Shown here piece by piece: positions 25,201 to 38,332 of a DNA stretch of 64,000 nucleotides. Below the pieces are notes generated by a model. The model was given only the letters and a program-made list of their open reading frames with translations, had not been told where the DNA came from and searched no databases. Made by a program: the position numbers and the translations under genes. Source of the DNA: Wuchereria bancrofti (Eukaryota > Nematoda > Chromadorea > Rhabditida > Onchocercidae); contig SSBO01000008.1 in the NCBI GenBank assembly GCA_005281725.1, positions 434,001 through 498,000 on the forward strand. The letters run 5' to 3'. How positions within the stretch are numbered: the first letter of the stretch is position 1; each line of letters opens with the position of its first letter.

Positions 25201-28200
25201 TTATTTATCACATTCTTATTTGTTCACCAAAATAGTACTAATTAATAGTTAGCTTTATCGTTTACCTAAAATCATATTCAAAAGTTTAGTTGCATGCAAT
25301 ACCAACCAATTCCTTCAAACGTTACCTGTTCAAAAGCACATAAGTTTTTCCTTGAATATATTCGACATCGGAATGGTTTTCGAGCGATAATGACAACGGC
25401 AGTATATCAATAATAAGTGCTCTTATATGACTGGCAACCCAAAATAATTTAATTATTTCAAAGACAAAAGTAATGAAAATAACAAAACTTTTTTAACAAT
25501 AATTGATAAAAACTATGGCAGCAGATAAGTAATAAAGTTTGTTTTGGAAGCTTAAGACTCAATTCAGTTTAGATTTACCAAGCTTAATAGGTTTTTCCTG
25601 CTTTGCTTGGTTTGGTTCAACCTTTATGCTTTGATGTCCTAAGAGGATTTCTATTATATTTCGGCATCATCTCTTAGGCCGATTGTCTACTGGTTATTTT
25701 GAAATAATAAAGTATTTGATTTTTGCATTTCTAAATTATCCCAAAAGTGAACTGAATAGATGGTAAAATGTTACTCGTTAAAAAGTAATATAACTTTGAT
25801 AATTTCATCAATACTGCTTGCAAACTTTAAGATGACTAACAAGGAGATACTAATAAGGTTTAAAACAACCTCAAAGACGACTACATCGATGTCGCTATGG
25901 ACATTGAGCTGTTGTTGATGAAAAAGCCGGACTCTACCTTTGTTTACATCATCTTGAGTAAACAGTTCTGTCATTCCATTCTTCATCAAAAATTTCACTC
26001 CATTACTTCCTGCCTGAAACTTCATTTTTCATTGAAAAAATCAAATTCAGGTAGAGAAAATACTTCATAGAATCAATATAAACAAAAAATTCCTGAAAGA
26101 ATGGTAAATCGTACCTGAAGCAACCGATATTCTAAATCACTTGGCTTGATTACTGGATGTGCAACTTGAAATATCTCCGATGACAGAGAATAATTGTTCC
26201 CAACGATTAGCTTAATTCGATCCGGAAATTCTTTAATCTGAAAGTGAAGCATGAAAAGAATTGCAAGGATTGCGCGTAATCGATAAATAAAATTCACTGT
26301 TGACAAATAAAAGAGAAGTAAGATAAAACTGATTTTAAAAACCAATAACCTTTACGAGTGGATCTTTTTGTGGTAACACTATTACCGGTAGTATTATGCG
26401 TAAGCGATTCGTTCGACGACGGTTAGCGTCATTTTTAGGCAAAATATAAAACAAAATTTCATCCCGCAGCAATGCTTCCTTTTGATGCCGATAAATCAAT
26501 GATCTTCCGGTTAACAGATCAAAAAGTTTCATCAGAGCAGTATGCTTAATAATGCTATTTAATACATCCAACTGACCATGTCGTGGCTTTCGCGAAAAAT
26601 CTACCAGAAGTTCCTCGTGAAAGTTTTTACGTATGACATCCAAGTTGACGTGAGATTCATTGATTGCTACGCTTCCACCTAAAGGAAGTTGCGATTAGTA
26701 CTATCTTTTTTGAGTTTTTACTCTTCATTTTACTTCCCTCATTTATCCTCACTTTCTCTTTTCATAATTTCATAATTTTTATTACATTTTTACATTTGTT
26801 GATAATATCATCACATCTCTCTCTCTCTCTCTCCCTCTCTCCATAGTTTAACTGCTTGCAATTGACTGACAGAGATTATTTGTCTTTAATTGTTATTATT
26901 CATCGAACGCATTCAAATTGTTGAACCTACCACACGAAACAACAACACTATGAAGCTGAATGAATTCATGCAAGCGGTGTGACGGTAAGGCTGCGTAGGT
27001 AATTGAAATTTTGAAACGATTTTCATCAATTGCTGAGTCATCCGTTGAGTCATTTAGCAAAACTTTGAACAGGAACAGATCTTTTTTAGTCCACTCATCT
27101 AAAAAATCACTGTCTACTTTGTAGACCAGTCGACCTTCATTGATATCTTCTTGAGTAAACTGCTCAGTAAGTACTCCCGAAAGCAGCAAATTTCCATATC
27201 GCGGGATTTTCGTCACCTTATATACAATTTTACTTGGATCCACCTGCAACTATCATCAACGGAATTTGATATACCGAGAAAAATGAGGTAAGTAACTAAT
27301 CTGTACAACCTCAACATTCTTGAGGATCCTTTACACTTCAGTTCTTCCAGCAATTCTAATCCAATAGTTTACAGCAAAACTATACTTTGAAAATTCTGAT
27401 CTTTAAATAAACTTACATCCGCAATCTGGACTTTCAATAAATCAGATCCAATAACAGCAGGAAATTTTCCCGGTGGCATTACAAGATGACCATTTGCGTC
27501 CATTGTGATTTTAATTTCTTGCAAGCTTTCAACTGTAAACCATTCAGGACCAATTTGATGAAGACCGTCACTTACAAGAAAAGAAAAGCCACCAGCTGTT
27601 GCAGTATCTGAAAATAATTAAAAAATTCGAGTTCACTGTAATCTATTTTAAATTTGTAGTTTTAAACAGTACGTGAAGGGATCACAGAGTAAAGCTAAAA
27701 AAACTGCTTCAAAAATTACACCTTCATTTTTTACAAAGATTATTTCTGATTTGTTAATTTCGGCTTGTGAAAAATTTGTAATAGCTTTTGAAGGATTATT
27801 CGCACGAGCAACATATCCATTCAGCGGCTGATTGATAAGGTACCGTATTTGCTCGATAGGTGTATCGTCATCCTTAATTTCATCATTTAATTCATACAAT
27901 AATTCACCCTTTACCTACTCCAACTAAGTACTTATTTCAGTCGTATTATCGCGAATTTTAAAGATTGCCAAATGAAATTTAGAAAAAAAATCAAACCTGT
28001 GAAAATAAGTGCTGTTTGGTAATCGGAGTCTTACGCATATTCCATATTTTCATTACTTCGTTACGCAGCAATTCCGGTTCTGCAATATATCCGCTAGAGG
28101 TTAAATTTGATCTGACTGCAAGGATATACCAACTATGTGTCGAGTACCAATTTTGTAAGAAAAATTTTACCGTATAAATTGTGATGCCTTACCAAAACAG

Positions 28201-31200
28201 TTACCTGTTTTGGTAAGGTGCATTGTTGTGTATCGATGGTACATGCTGCTACCGTGAACGTGTCTCTCAGCTCTCGACTAATCGGATTACTTATGTAGTG
28301 GATTCGATGATCACTGAGTTCTTGAACACTGAACTGTCTAATAGTACTGATATTAGTTAAATTCGAAGCATCACGAACAAGCCACCCGAATTCAGGATCC
28401 GACAAAATCCGAAATTCTATGTCACGTTCACTGCCAGCTGTTGCATATATGACATCGCTGTTTATTGTTTTGTTGGATCCGGATATAACTGTGATGTTTG
28501 ATACAGATAATTCAACCTAAAAATCAAGATGTGAAAATTTGAAACATAATAATATCATAAGTAACAATCAATATTACGTTGTTTTATCGAAATATTAATT
28601 TCACTTATTTTTCAGTATCACATTTAATTAGTGTGGTAGAAAGAAAAACTTTAAAATTTTCATATTACCCTGTCATCCACAACATTAATAAACAGCGTAT
28701 ATGGCCCAATCATTTGTTTTCCAATCGAAACGTTAAAAACAACAGAATCAGGTGATGACAATATACCATCATGTAAATATTGTATTTGGCCGGCATTTAC
28801 ATGCGCTTGCGTAAAACGTGAAACAAAGAAATTACTTGGCATTACGGTGCGTCCATTATTAACTGCTGAAAGAGTGGCGTTTTTGTTACCTCTTTAAGCC
28901 TTTCTAAGTATGTAATCTCTTGTAAAAGATTCATTCATTCATTCATTCATTCATTCATTCATTCATTCATTCATTCATTCATTCATTCATTCATTCAAGG
29001 AATACAGCAATGATCGAAAGAGAAGGATACGGTAGTAGTTGACCGTGCATTTGCATAGCAGTGTAAAGTTGGAAATTTTGACGACCTTATACCTCTCAAA
29101 GATTCCAATATTAATGAACCATGCGCTGGCTGTTGGATGACATCAAAAACGATTTCGCTAGGATGTTTGTGCGAAGCTGTCGCTAGTAGAACGCTTTTGT
29201 CAATTTGTGAAATTGATGAAAACGGAACAACCAGTGAGGTCAAAGTGCGCATTTCCAAATGATGTTTTTCCAGATGAATTTTGAAAACTTTGAAAGTTTT
29301 TGTGACTGTTAGATTTGCAACTGTAGCAGTGATTGCTTGTTCATTTTGGTCATTACTGATTGATGACGCAGTGATACGGTACAATATTAGACCATCATCG
29401 ATATCCTATAAAACGAAAAGGACAACGAACTACTTTTTTCCATTCTTTTGTATATCATTTTGCATTTGCATTTATTTACATATTCATTCATTTCATTAAT
29501 TAATTAATTAATTAATTAATTAATTAATTAATCCTACTTGCTTAACTGGATGAAAATTCCGCTTGCTTAACTCTTTGAAAATTCCGGGTTATTTCAGAGT
29601 TTAAAAATGCTAGGAAAGCTTACCTGTTGTGTGAAACTCTTTACCAGTTTCTTGATAGAATTACTGATAAAGATCCAATTTCCGGTTGTAACTTTAAACC
29701 AAATGTCAGATTTCTTTGCATCAACGTTAGTTACAGCGGAAAGATTACGGTTCGTTAATGGCACAAGGATTGCAGTTGCCGCTGCGGTTGTTGCATTAGT
29801 GGTCGAAATTGTAATGTTGCTATTTTGAATCCTTATGAAAGGTTCCGATGCGGCAATTACTAGTACTGACGCTACCTGATGCACTCCATCCGATACGGTA
29901 TAACTATAATAATGTATCCGTTATTCCGCTCGGATTCGATCTTCTATTCCTCCTCCCTCTAACAGATTATAAATGAGCCTTAGCATCAACACTTACTTCA
30001 TTTTGAATTTTTTGCTATATCCGAAGTGCCTTATTAGCACTTCACCGTTTTGCATTTGTCGTTGAGTAAAACTGTGCAATGGTGCAAATGGCGGAAAATT
30101 GGACAAAATAGCAGCGTGTCGAAAATTGTCATGAAAAGTAAATTGCAAGGGTTGCGCATCGATATCGTCATCCACCCAAGCTAGCAATGATGGATACAAT
30201 GTACGATTGCCACCTTCCGTGATCTGAAATTTTTCTTCTAATCGAATACAAAGTTTATTTCATGTAATTTAGGTATCTGAATTAAATACATGCGCGATGT
30301 ATTAAATTCTCGAAATAAGAGTTTTAATGAGAGCATCCTAAAAGCTGATGACAATTCAGAAGAATGGCTGTGGATGTTAAACAGTACTTCTTATCTCATC
30401 AAGGATCCACGATGATTCATCTATGACTAAACAAAAATGAGTGAAGAGAAAAATTTGTTAAGTACGATATAGATTGACATACTTGTATGATATTATTGCC
30501 AGTCAACCGTGGAACATTATCATTCTTCAAGATCAGTCTGATTGTTAGCCAGAATGGTACTCGGCTTTTACGTTCATAAATACTCTCGGCCAAGAAGAAT
30601 ACTTGATCAATGCGATTTTCACCATCCATATGTTTATAGAAAACACTGAATATTTGGTTTATTCCGCTTAATCTTATGAAACGCATACTTTCCATATATC
30701 TCTGATAAGAATTCCTTAACTTTTCAAATCTTTGATTCTATTCAGTTAAAAGCTAGCAGATTCTTGAAGAGTTTGAAAAGGATTTGATTTAGTTGGTGCA
30801 ACAACTGAATTCACTTACTTTCCACTGTTAACATCCGAAGTAGTGAAATTATCCCCATCGATCAACTGCAATTGCTCACCCGTTGCTCGCTTTAGCAATA
30901 TATTGCCGTAGACAGGTGCATTACCTATGGTAAACACAAAACGGCTGCTATCAGGAGTTTGTAATGATAGTGACTCATTGCTTATCTGTAATACAAATTC
31001 ATAACATACAACTCTGCAATTTCTGAATTCAAAGTAAGGCCTTATTCATTCTATGAGCTAGATAGCTCACTCACATCACATATCAGTTAAGTTTTGATTT
31101 GGATTGGATTCGAAAGATTATAATCAGCGTCAGTTAAACACTAATGATAACCAATCAACCGCAAATTAATTTGATTATGATTTGGAAAAATACAGAGTTA

Positions 31201-34200
31201 AAAAACCTGATTGAAATTCAAAAACGACTTCCAATTATTTAAAATTGTAACGAAATATGAAACAATTTGCCTGTAAATTTAACTTGCTAAATTAACCTTT
31301 TGCATGCCACCTTCTTCAACAATAACAGTTCGATTAATGAGTTGTACAGAACCACGTCCTGGAATAAATGTTATCTCGAAAAGTACTTCTTCCGATGTAA
31401 CCGATGGCGTGATTAACCGGAAAGTGAAGAAATCGTTGACAATGGAATACTGCACAAAGTGCATTTTATAGGTAATTTCACCATCATCAATGTGCTGCAA
31501 TGAAAGTTCACTGATGCATAAATGTTTTGAAGTATTCATATCTGATCCAATCCATCGATGATTAACGATCCATCGATAATTAAGGATGCTGTTGCTGCTG
31601 CTTTTCATTCAACAATTCCAATTTCGAGTAAATGAGGTGGTGTTAAAATAGTTAAAATAGCTATCCCAAATTTTCGAATTTAGTTGTTAAAGTAATGAAG
31701 CACCTCTGCCTCAAAGTGAATGAGTATGTACAGAACAAGTACAAATTGATTTCTTTCATCGTTTTCATTACAAGAAAATATGCACACACAAAATAAGTTG
31801 TGAACTGTAAGACAAGAACAGTATCATAAGTAAAGTAATAATAGGTAAAGAGACGAGAATACCTCACTCCACTGAATTTTCAAACTCAAATCTTGAATAA
31901 GCTGGAAATAATTAAACCAATTTCATTAACAAAATAATTTGCACAATACTCTTGACTCTTGAAATACCAAACATGCTTTCTTGGATTTCCTATAGTAGAA
32001 CGAAAAGAAATGAAGGGAAAGCATTGAAGTGTTCTGTTCTTTTTATACAAAATTTGCATATTATGCAACAAGTACCTTTTGAGTGAAATTTGATGAAACA
32101 CCAATTCGTCGATGGCGATTTTTCTCAACTCGACGCAATAAAGTACCAAATTTCGGTGGCTCAATGATATGATAAACGAGTTGATTGGTTGGAAAACTTT
32201 TGGGAAATGTCCAGCCAAACAAATTTTCCCGTTTCAACACCAAATTATCGGTGTTATTTAGTAAACATGGAATACGATTAAAAATTTTAACGTGGACCGT
32301 AATGAACGTTATACGAAAAACGTGTATCATTGATGTTGTGGTATCAACTCGAATCTAAATGATTATAATGTGATGTGACTTGAGTATGTGAATAGAAAGG
32401 AAGAACATTTTTAGAGGTAAGCATATGCAAGTCAAGAATATTTCAAAATTAAATTCATCTTTACGTCCAGCAAAATCTCATGTATTAGTTGTATCTTTTA
32501 TGAATACCTGAAAGCTAAAGGTATCAAGCAGTGGATTCATAGAGCTGGAATGTTTATACTGTACACGTGAACTGTCGATGTCGTTTTGGCTAAATGTTGA
32601 ACAAATCTCAAAATGTCCCAAACCATGGCGACACTGCACAACACCATATTCCGGCTGGTCAACAATAGTATACTTAATTGGAATTCCAGGAAGATTTGTT
32701 GCGAATGATAAATTTGCTGATGAGATAATGGCTGCCGTTTGATGGATCACTTTAAGACCTGTAATTACCATCTATTGTTCACGTAATGATTCAGTTGTTT
32801 TGTTATTTGCAGCTTAATTGCCTATTTGTTTAATTGTTTGCCTATTTGTTTACTCGAAATGATTTCCTGTTTCTGCTCAATCAATTGTTTACTTAACGAT
32901 AAAATTGTTATTTCATTATTTGTCGTTTACTTGCCAAATTATTTTTCTATTTTTATTTACTGCCAATTCATTGTCTATTTGCAGCCACAATATAAGTAAG
33001 TACCTGTGTTAGCCTTCAGCTGTATCTCAATCGGAGCAAAATGTATTGTCAACTGGAGTGCATCAGACTGTCGTTCACCATCACTAGCAATCAGTTTCAA
33101 CGTACCCTCACTTACCTTACCTGTAAGAATAGCATGAACCTGAAAAAGGGACACAATAAAGTTAATTCAGACTCAGACAGATGACCATCTTATGACAAAT
33201 CTTAATAAAAATTAAATGTCAGATTTGTTCAGAAGACAGAATTGATTTCGCACACAATTGCAATTTTCTCTTTATTTTCCCAATTATTTTGTTAGAAATT
33301 TAAAACATTTCAATAGAATTGTTAACTTACATCGTTATTTAAAAAGTCGCGCTGAGTGAATTTTTGAATTTCCTTCCTTTCCGAATCTTCCAGCCGAACT
33401 CCATCTGCAGCGATAACAGAGACGTACACCGTTTCCGGATCACTATCCGCATCCCATAAGTTTATTGCTCGGCTATCTAACGTAAGCCTTGAAATATGTC
33501 TGTTCAGAAATTTACGGTGCAGGAGAATGTGCTGTCACACATTCTGTTAGCCAAAGATGTGAGGAATTAAAAGCAGTCCCTAAATTACGTTTTGGATTTC
33601 TTTAATAGTTCCCTCACGTGTAAATTTCAGCATATTCCGTTCTACCTTTAACGCTTTTATACTATCGTTTAAATCTTTTTCCTTTTTTTTTTTTTTTTTT
33701 CAATTTACGTATTAATAAATTAGTGAAATAATTGAAATAAATAAGTTTTTTACACTTTATCACAAATTTTCATAAAAATTGTTACCATCACTCATTGAAA
33801 ATGTTAACTTCCTTAAATGAATGACAAAAAAAATTTAAGAAACTTCTTTTTTAGAATCGTACTTTGAGTCACCAGTTATCCATAACATTTCTGAATCAGT
33901 TCCCGATTTCAGTTCCGGTGGGTCATTCACAGGATTGATTCGTACTGGTATATTGTAAATCATATTCCGTTTTGGTGTCACCACTTCTCGTGAAATTATA
34001 GCAGTCTAAAATGCAAATTTGTAAGTACTGGAATGGAGAAAATATCCTAATAACTTTTTTAAATATCGAAACATTTACCAGATGTTCCTCAGAGAGAAAA
34101 AAAGAAACGATAGGCATTTTGACAAGGTAGTATTTGTTTAAGGTATCAAAATGTGCCATAGTACCTCTAAACCAATGTTATCAATAGTTGTTTCGCTATC

Positions 34201-36029
34201 ATCGTGCTTGTAAAATATTTTATTGGCTGAAATATCACTGCTAACAAATTGGTTTATTGGTTGGCCATACTTTAGTAATTGTCCGTGTTGTGGTGGTTCC
34301 AGCAATCTGAAAAGACAACAGGTGACAATGGATCAGTAAGCAGGTGAGTGGAAAACAAATACGCAAGGAGACTACTTATAAGAACTACGAAAAGCAAAGC
34401 TTGACGACTATGAAAATACAATTGAATAAATGAATCAAATTCAAAATATAAAGAAAAAAAACTGAATTGAGGTGTCGAGTGAATCTGGTCGACAAGTATC
34501 AAGAAGCTGAAGCTTTGGTACAATATTATAGAATTTCTTAATTTAGCACTTTTATTTTTCCTCTTTTGCTTCTGTTCATCCTTTTCCTTGCTGTCAAAAC
34601 AGTATTACCTGAACAATATGTTCTCTTTAGAAATGTTCTTGTAATGATGCCTTGAAAAAGCGTAAATATTCCAACTTTGTATCGGAGCAGTTGCTCCCTC
34701 ATCCAAAACTAATGGCTCTGTAAAATGTTGTAGTCCCACGTAATGTGGCGGAGGACGTGGTCCATCTGATTGCTCGTTTCTATCTTTTTGTCGTTTCCAT
34801 TGCTGTTGGTTCTGGTGAGATGTTTCATCAAAGCTAAATACTTTTGAAATTTCCCTTCAAATTTACGAATTTAATCTCTTCTTAAAAAACTTTGATATTC
34901 TCACTTTACATGAGATATAAACCTTTCAATGTATTATGAAGCTTAATTAACAATTTTTCCTCTGCTCTCTCATTTGATTGGTAATAAGAGGGGCTATTAT
35001 GAACAAAGCAATGATCCATATCTCATTACTGGTATTGAATTACATAGAGCCAGCAATCGTAGTACGAAATCAACAAACCTGCACCATCGATCTAATAAAA
35101 CTTCTCCAGCAATAGTGACATTCCCTACACACCCATCAAAGAACAATTCTTTACTTTCCTCTGTACCGCCAATTTGCGCCTCTAAAATGCCACCTCTGCA
35201 GTCGATAAATACAACTTGAATTGAACAGAAGGTATAATTTACAGCGGTAAAGAAATGGAGAGCGATAGCTTATCATCTACTTATTTCTATTGATTTTGAG
35301 ATTTGTGATAAGCTTATTGTAGGCGATTTTTTCCTTGTTCAAGTTTCTCAGGGAACTTATCTCTTGATGCAACATAAAAATAACTGAGTTTTGTTAAAGA
35401 AAGGATAATTCCGGTTTTGACCCTATGTTTGTCAAGGAAATTTTTGATACAATAAAACATATCTGATAATTCTGCAAAATTTCTCTGACCAAGAAACTTT
35501 ATATATTTGATATATGATATATTTATCAAGAATCACCGGCAAAAATATGCTGTCCGGCTCACTTTGTTAACTACAGCATCGATGATAAGAGAACTGTGAT
35601 TTTAATTTCAAAGCTCACTTAATTGGGAATTTTGTCGGCACAATGACGGTGATAGCATCGTCCTCGATGTATTATTATTCATTGTGATTCTCAACAAAAT
35701 ATCATTGGAACATTTGATATTTAACGTATTAATTATGTTGTTATCAAGTGAATCAATCAATAGAGAATCAGCAAACAAATTTCCATTTCGTTCAGAAATC
35801 GTTAAATTTCGATTTTGTGACAAGAGACGCATGATAAAATGCTTGTCAGAATTCACACTTTCGGAAATCAAGTTCGAACTTTGATCCAAAACTTCTGGCG
35901 TAGTTAGCAAAGCCATCCGAGTAATAATATCTAATCTCAGGGTTGAAAGGAGTAAAGATACAGGTAATGATAATAATATAGCCATTGGGAAGATTATTAT
36001 GAATTCAATCTCTTCAAAGAAAAATGATG
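22276..36029 (-). CDS. CSPG4/NG2/Kon-tiki-like transmembrane proteoglycan (5' exon not found)
   Basis: Large single-pass surface protein related to vertebrate CSPG4 (NG2) and Drosophila Kon-tiki, which act in adhesion and matrix contact. The first recognised exon (35619-36029) opens with an ASFF-like laminin-G start. The domain continues near 35090-35210 and ends in FFDGCVGNVTI. About fifteen CSPG repeats follow, from 34.8 kb to 24.1 kb, each marked by an F-T-Q-x-D-I-x-x-G-x-x-x-Y-like signature (for example near 34240, 32590, 30060, 28800, 27160, 25950, 24860). Exon 23590-23896 encodes the TM helix (NYCVLIILFALIVAVITTVI) followed by basic residues. The last exon, 22276-22533, ends in NQYWV and then a stop. 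QYWV is the known C-terminal PDZ ligand of NG2. A signal peptide must lie upstream of 36029 and was not identified. The internal ATG near 35985 lies within the laminin-G fold, so it is a poor start. Only one laminin-G domain was seen; vertebrate CSPG4 has two. Confidence 0.88.
26816..26842. repeat. (CT)n microsatellite in a proteoglycan intron
   Basis: An almost pure run of CT dinucleotides inside an intron of the minus-strand proteoglycan gene. It is simple sequence with no sign of function. Confidence 0.9.
28187..28218. repeat. 14-bp hairpin spanning a 5' splice site
   Basis: CCTTACCAAAACAG at 28187-28200 is the exact reverse complement of 28205-28218, with a 4-base loop. On the coding (minus) strand the exon ends in CAAAACAG and the intron begins GTAACT, so the exon-intron junction falls at the base of the loop. 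The following exon begins after a TTGCAG near 28115 and continues the CSPG coding frame, which supports real use of this donor. Confidence 0.75.
28930..28997. repeat. (TTCA)n microsatellite, about 17 copies
   Basis: An uninterrupted tetranucleotide array in an intron of the proteoglycan gene. It is likely to vary in length between individuals. Confidence 0.95.
29495..29533. repeat. (TTAA)n microsatellite
   Basis: A pure run of about nine ATTA/TTAA units in a proteoglycan intron. Confidence 0.9.
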
Positions 36030-37513
36030 CTCATTTTTCTTTCTCTTCTCAGCGATTGTAAAAGCAACTGTTGACATAGTTAGTTGAATTAACAACAAAT
36101 CTCATCTCGATGATCAATCTTTGCGTTCGCAGAAAATGAGATCATTTAGAGTCATTCGTCCAGATGATCACGTTTTTGCGCTCGCAGAAAACGTCACTAT
36201 TGAATCATTTGCTAAATCCTGAAAGTGATGTTTCGTATCTCAATCAATACATTTTCAAGACATTTCCGAAATATTTAAAAATGGTCTAAAAGATGAAAAA
36301 GACAACATGACAAAAGCAGAACACACGAGATAGGTCAGTGTACTGAGTTCAGAATTCAATTGGAACAAACAAAATTATCGATCCTGAAATCAGCTATTGG
36401 TCCTAAAATTGCTTTTTAATTAATTTGCAAACAAAAGCTTATTAGGAACAAATAGGATAACTTTTGTTGAAGAATATTAATTTCACCTAAAAATGTTAAT
36501 CTGATTATGGCAAGAAAATAAGCGTTGCTACTGCATACTTCTGAAGCATCCTGAAAAAAAGAAATGAAGCATACACTCAATCCGTATTTCAGAGGTAAAC
36601 ACACGTGTACGTATACGTAAATGTTTATATAAGTGTGCATATGTGCATCGTATCTGCATATGTGATTCTTGAAAATAGATATTAAAAAGCTTTAGCTACA
36701 ACAGTAAATAAAATTTATGGTACTAGTTCGAAAACAGCTTTAACATTCAGCCAGCACAAGAAATATACTACTTACTCTGTACAATGAATCAAGCGAATTA
36801 TGACAAGATTGATTAACCAAGGAAGCGAATCATCGACAGATTAAAAAAACAGTTCAAAAAAGTGTTTGCATAAATTCATCTGCAACCCTTTTCGGAAGAG
36901 AATCTACGTCGTTTTGAGGACCCGATGATATCACTGGGAGGAGATATACTGCAGAGAATAAATTTCAGTGCTTCTAGTTATATATTTATGATTTTATTAA
37001 ACATTTAACAGAATTTAGAGTAGAACGAAACTGCAATTATTTTGGTTGAAAAACATCAATAGGAATTAATTAAATTAGACCAGAATAAGAGAAGTTATAA
37101 TTGCTGTCCTATAAATGTACCTAGTCACTAATTACATTGTCACTCTAACCGTGGAGGTATTATTTGCATAAAAGATACCATTCCCATAAACGAATTCTTT
37201 CCGGTAACGAAAAAATTTAGATAATCAAAGGAATTAGGAGATAAAAAATGGAAGCTGGAATTTTAAACCTGAGAAATTCCTTAAATTGCATTTTGCAAAC
37301 GTAACTCTCGGGAGCTTCGCTCTGTTTGCATTCAAGAAAAGTTAATAAAATTAGAGACAGAAAAGATTTAAATTATGCTATTAATTAATGGTCCATTCTA
37401 GGAAAACAATAACTACTTTATTCATTTTTCTTTGCTAATGAAAATAACAACAACGAATAATTAAGAGAAATTTTGTCATGAATTCCATACAATTGCAAAC
37501 ATAAATCATTCAG
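36030..37513. other. Upstream region with scattered coding-like pieces on both strands
   Basis: The missing 5' exon of the minus-strand proteoglycan should lie here or beyond. Several short pieces look coding-like without a firm model. On the plus strand, 36135-36221 is a short ATG frame (begins MRSFRVIRPDDH). Also on plus, 36873-36950 reads as HLQPFSEENLRRFEDP and onward, and 37147-37200 ends at a GTAACG donor in the phase needed by the exon at 37514. The minus strand is also partly open at 36416-36640. I cannot assign these pieces. Confidence 0.3.
36109..36194. repeat. Imperfect direct duplication, about 32 bp units 54 bp apart
   Basis: GATGATCA...TTGCG(T/C)TCGCAGAAAA occurs at 36109-36139 and again at 36163-36194, with a few differences. 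Each copy contains a TTCGCAG or CTCGCAG acceptor-like end. It looks like a small local duplication. Confidence 0.6.
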
Positions 37514-38332
37514 GACAATGATAATGATGAAAGTGATAACAACGTTGTAATATCAGGTCAGTTGGTACGGACCAGTGTGAATAATCTCCGCTTAGAAACC
37601 TGGCAAGAGAGAGACAGAGATGCTATTAATATCAGTAAAGTGAAATTGCACAGATTATTTACTATTATAAGTAAAACGGTTCAATTTTTCTCTTCAAAAA
37701 GACAAATTTAGGTTCAATTTTAAATTTTCAAGAAAAACCATTTGAAATGAATACATTTTCAAAATCAAACAAAAGCAAAAAAGGATGATTGCATGGCCAA
37801 AAGTATTGGATTTAAAGGATATTCTATTGGTGAGATGATGGGTATAGCCGATCGCTGTGGTGATAGTAACATATGGCATTTTAGTCCATTTCAACTTCCT
37901 CCTGCACCACAATACCGATCCCACACTTCGGCTGTTCCGAATGAATGCGATGATCGGTGAGTGATTTGCCTCAGTTAGCACTCAGTGCATACATCACAGC
38001 AAGCATAACCAATTGCTCATCATCAGATGAATGGATGGATGGATGGATGAATTCTTCAACTATCTCTTCAATCATTCAACTGAAAAAGATAACAAAGAAA
38101 CAAATTTATTTGCGGAAGTTTCTTAAAACATTTGCTAAACTTCCGCCACAATAACTTCTTTTTCGCGCAAAACTTTCTGACGCGTCTAATTTCTTTTTTT
38201 CCTTCCCTTTATCATTATCATTTTAAATTTCTTTCTCCAATTTCGGCATAATCAACACATGCAACTTACGATAGCCCATTCGCTACACCTTCACATGCAT
38301 ATTACTTGCGACCGATGACTCAATCTATTTAG
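37514..38332 (+). CDS. Unrecognised small gene, three candidate 3' exons
   Basis: Three exons join in frame. Exon 37514-37634 follows ATTCAG, is acidic at its start (DNDNDESD) and contains LRLETWQERDRDA. Exon 37776-37956 contains KGYSIGEMMGIADRCGDSN and WHFSPFQLPPAPQYR, and ends at a strong GTGAGT donor. Exon 38275-38332 contains AYYLRPMTQSI and a TAG stop. Phases agree (1, then 2, then stop). No start was found, so at least one 5' exon is missing. I see no signal peptide, TM helix or known domain. The acceptors of exons 2 and 3 (AAAAG, GATAG) are weak. The minus strand is also open over the first two pieces, but its reading resembles no part of the neighbouring proteoglycan. It lies head-to-tail with the minus-strand heat shock gene (their 3' ends face each other). 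Function unknown. Confidence 0.38.

Noticed and set aside
28930..28997. Tetranucleotide array considered as a CRISPR-like or satellite repeat
   Set aside because: It is a pure 4-base repeat without spacers, an ordinary microsatellite in an intron.
34974..35219. 81-codon plus-strand open frame
   Set aside because: It is the antisense of the laminin-G exon of the proteoglycan, which has the family motif FFDGCVGNVTI and correct splice phases.
35608..35985. ATG at 35985 (minus) with a hydrophobic start, resembling a signal peptide
   Set aside because: The hydrophobic residues align with the first strands of a laminin-G domain and the frame continues upstream to an ASFF-like start, so this is an internal Met.
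37694..37981. 95-codon minus-strand frame as an upstream proteoglycan exon
   Set aside because: It shows no laminin-G or signal-peptide features, and the plus-strand reading has a strong donor and phase-compatible neighbours.
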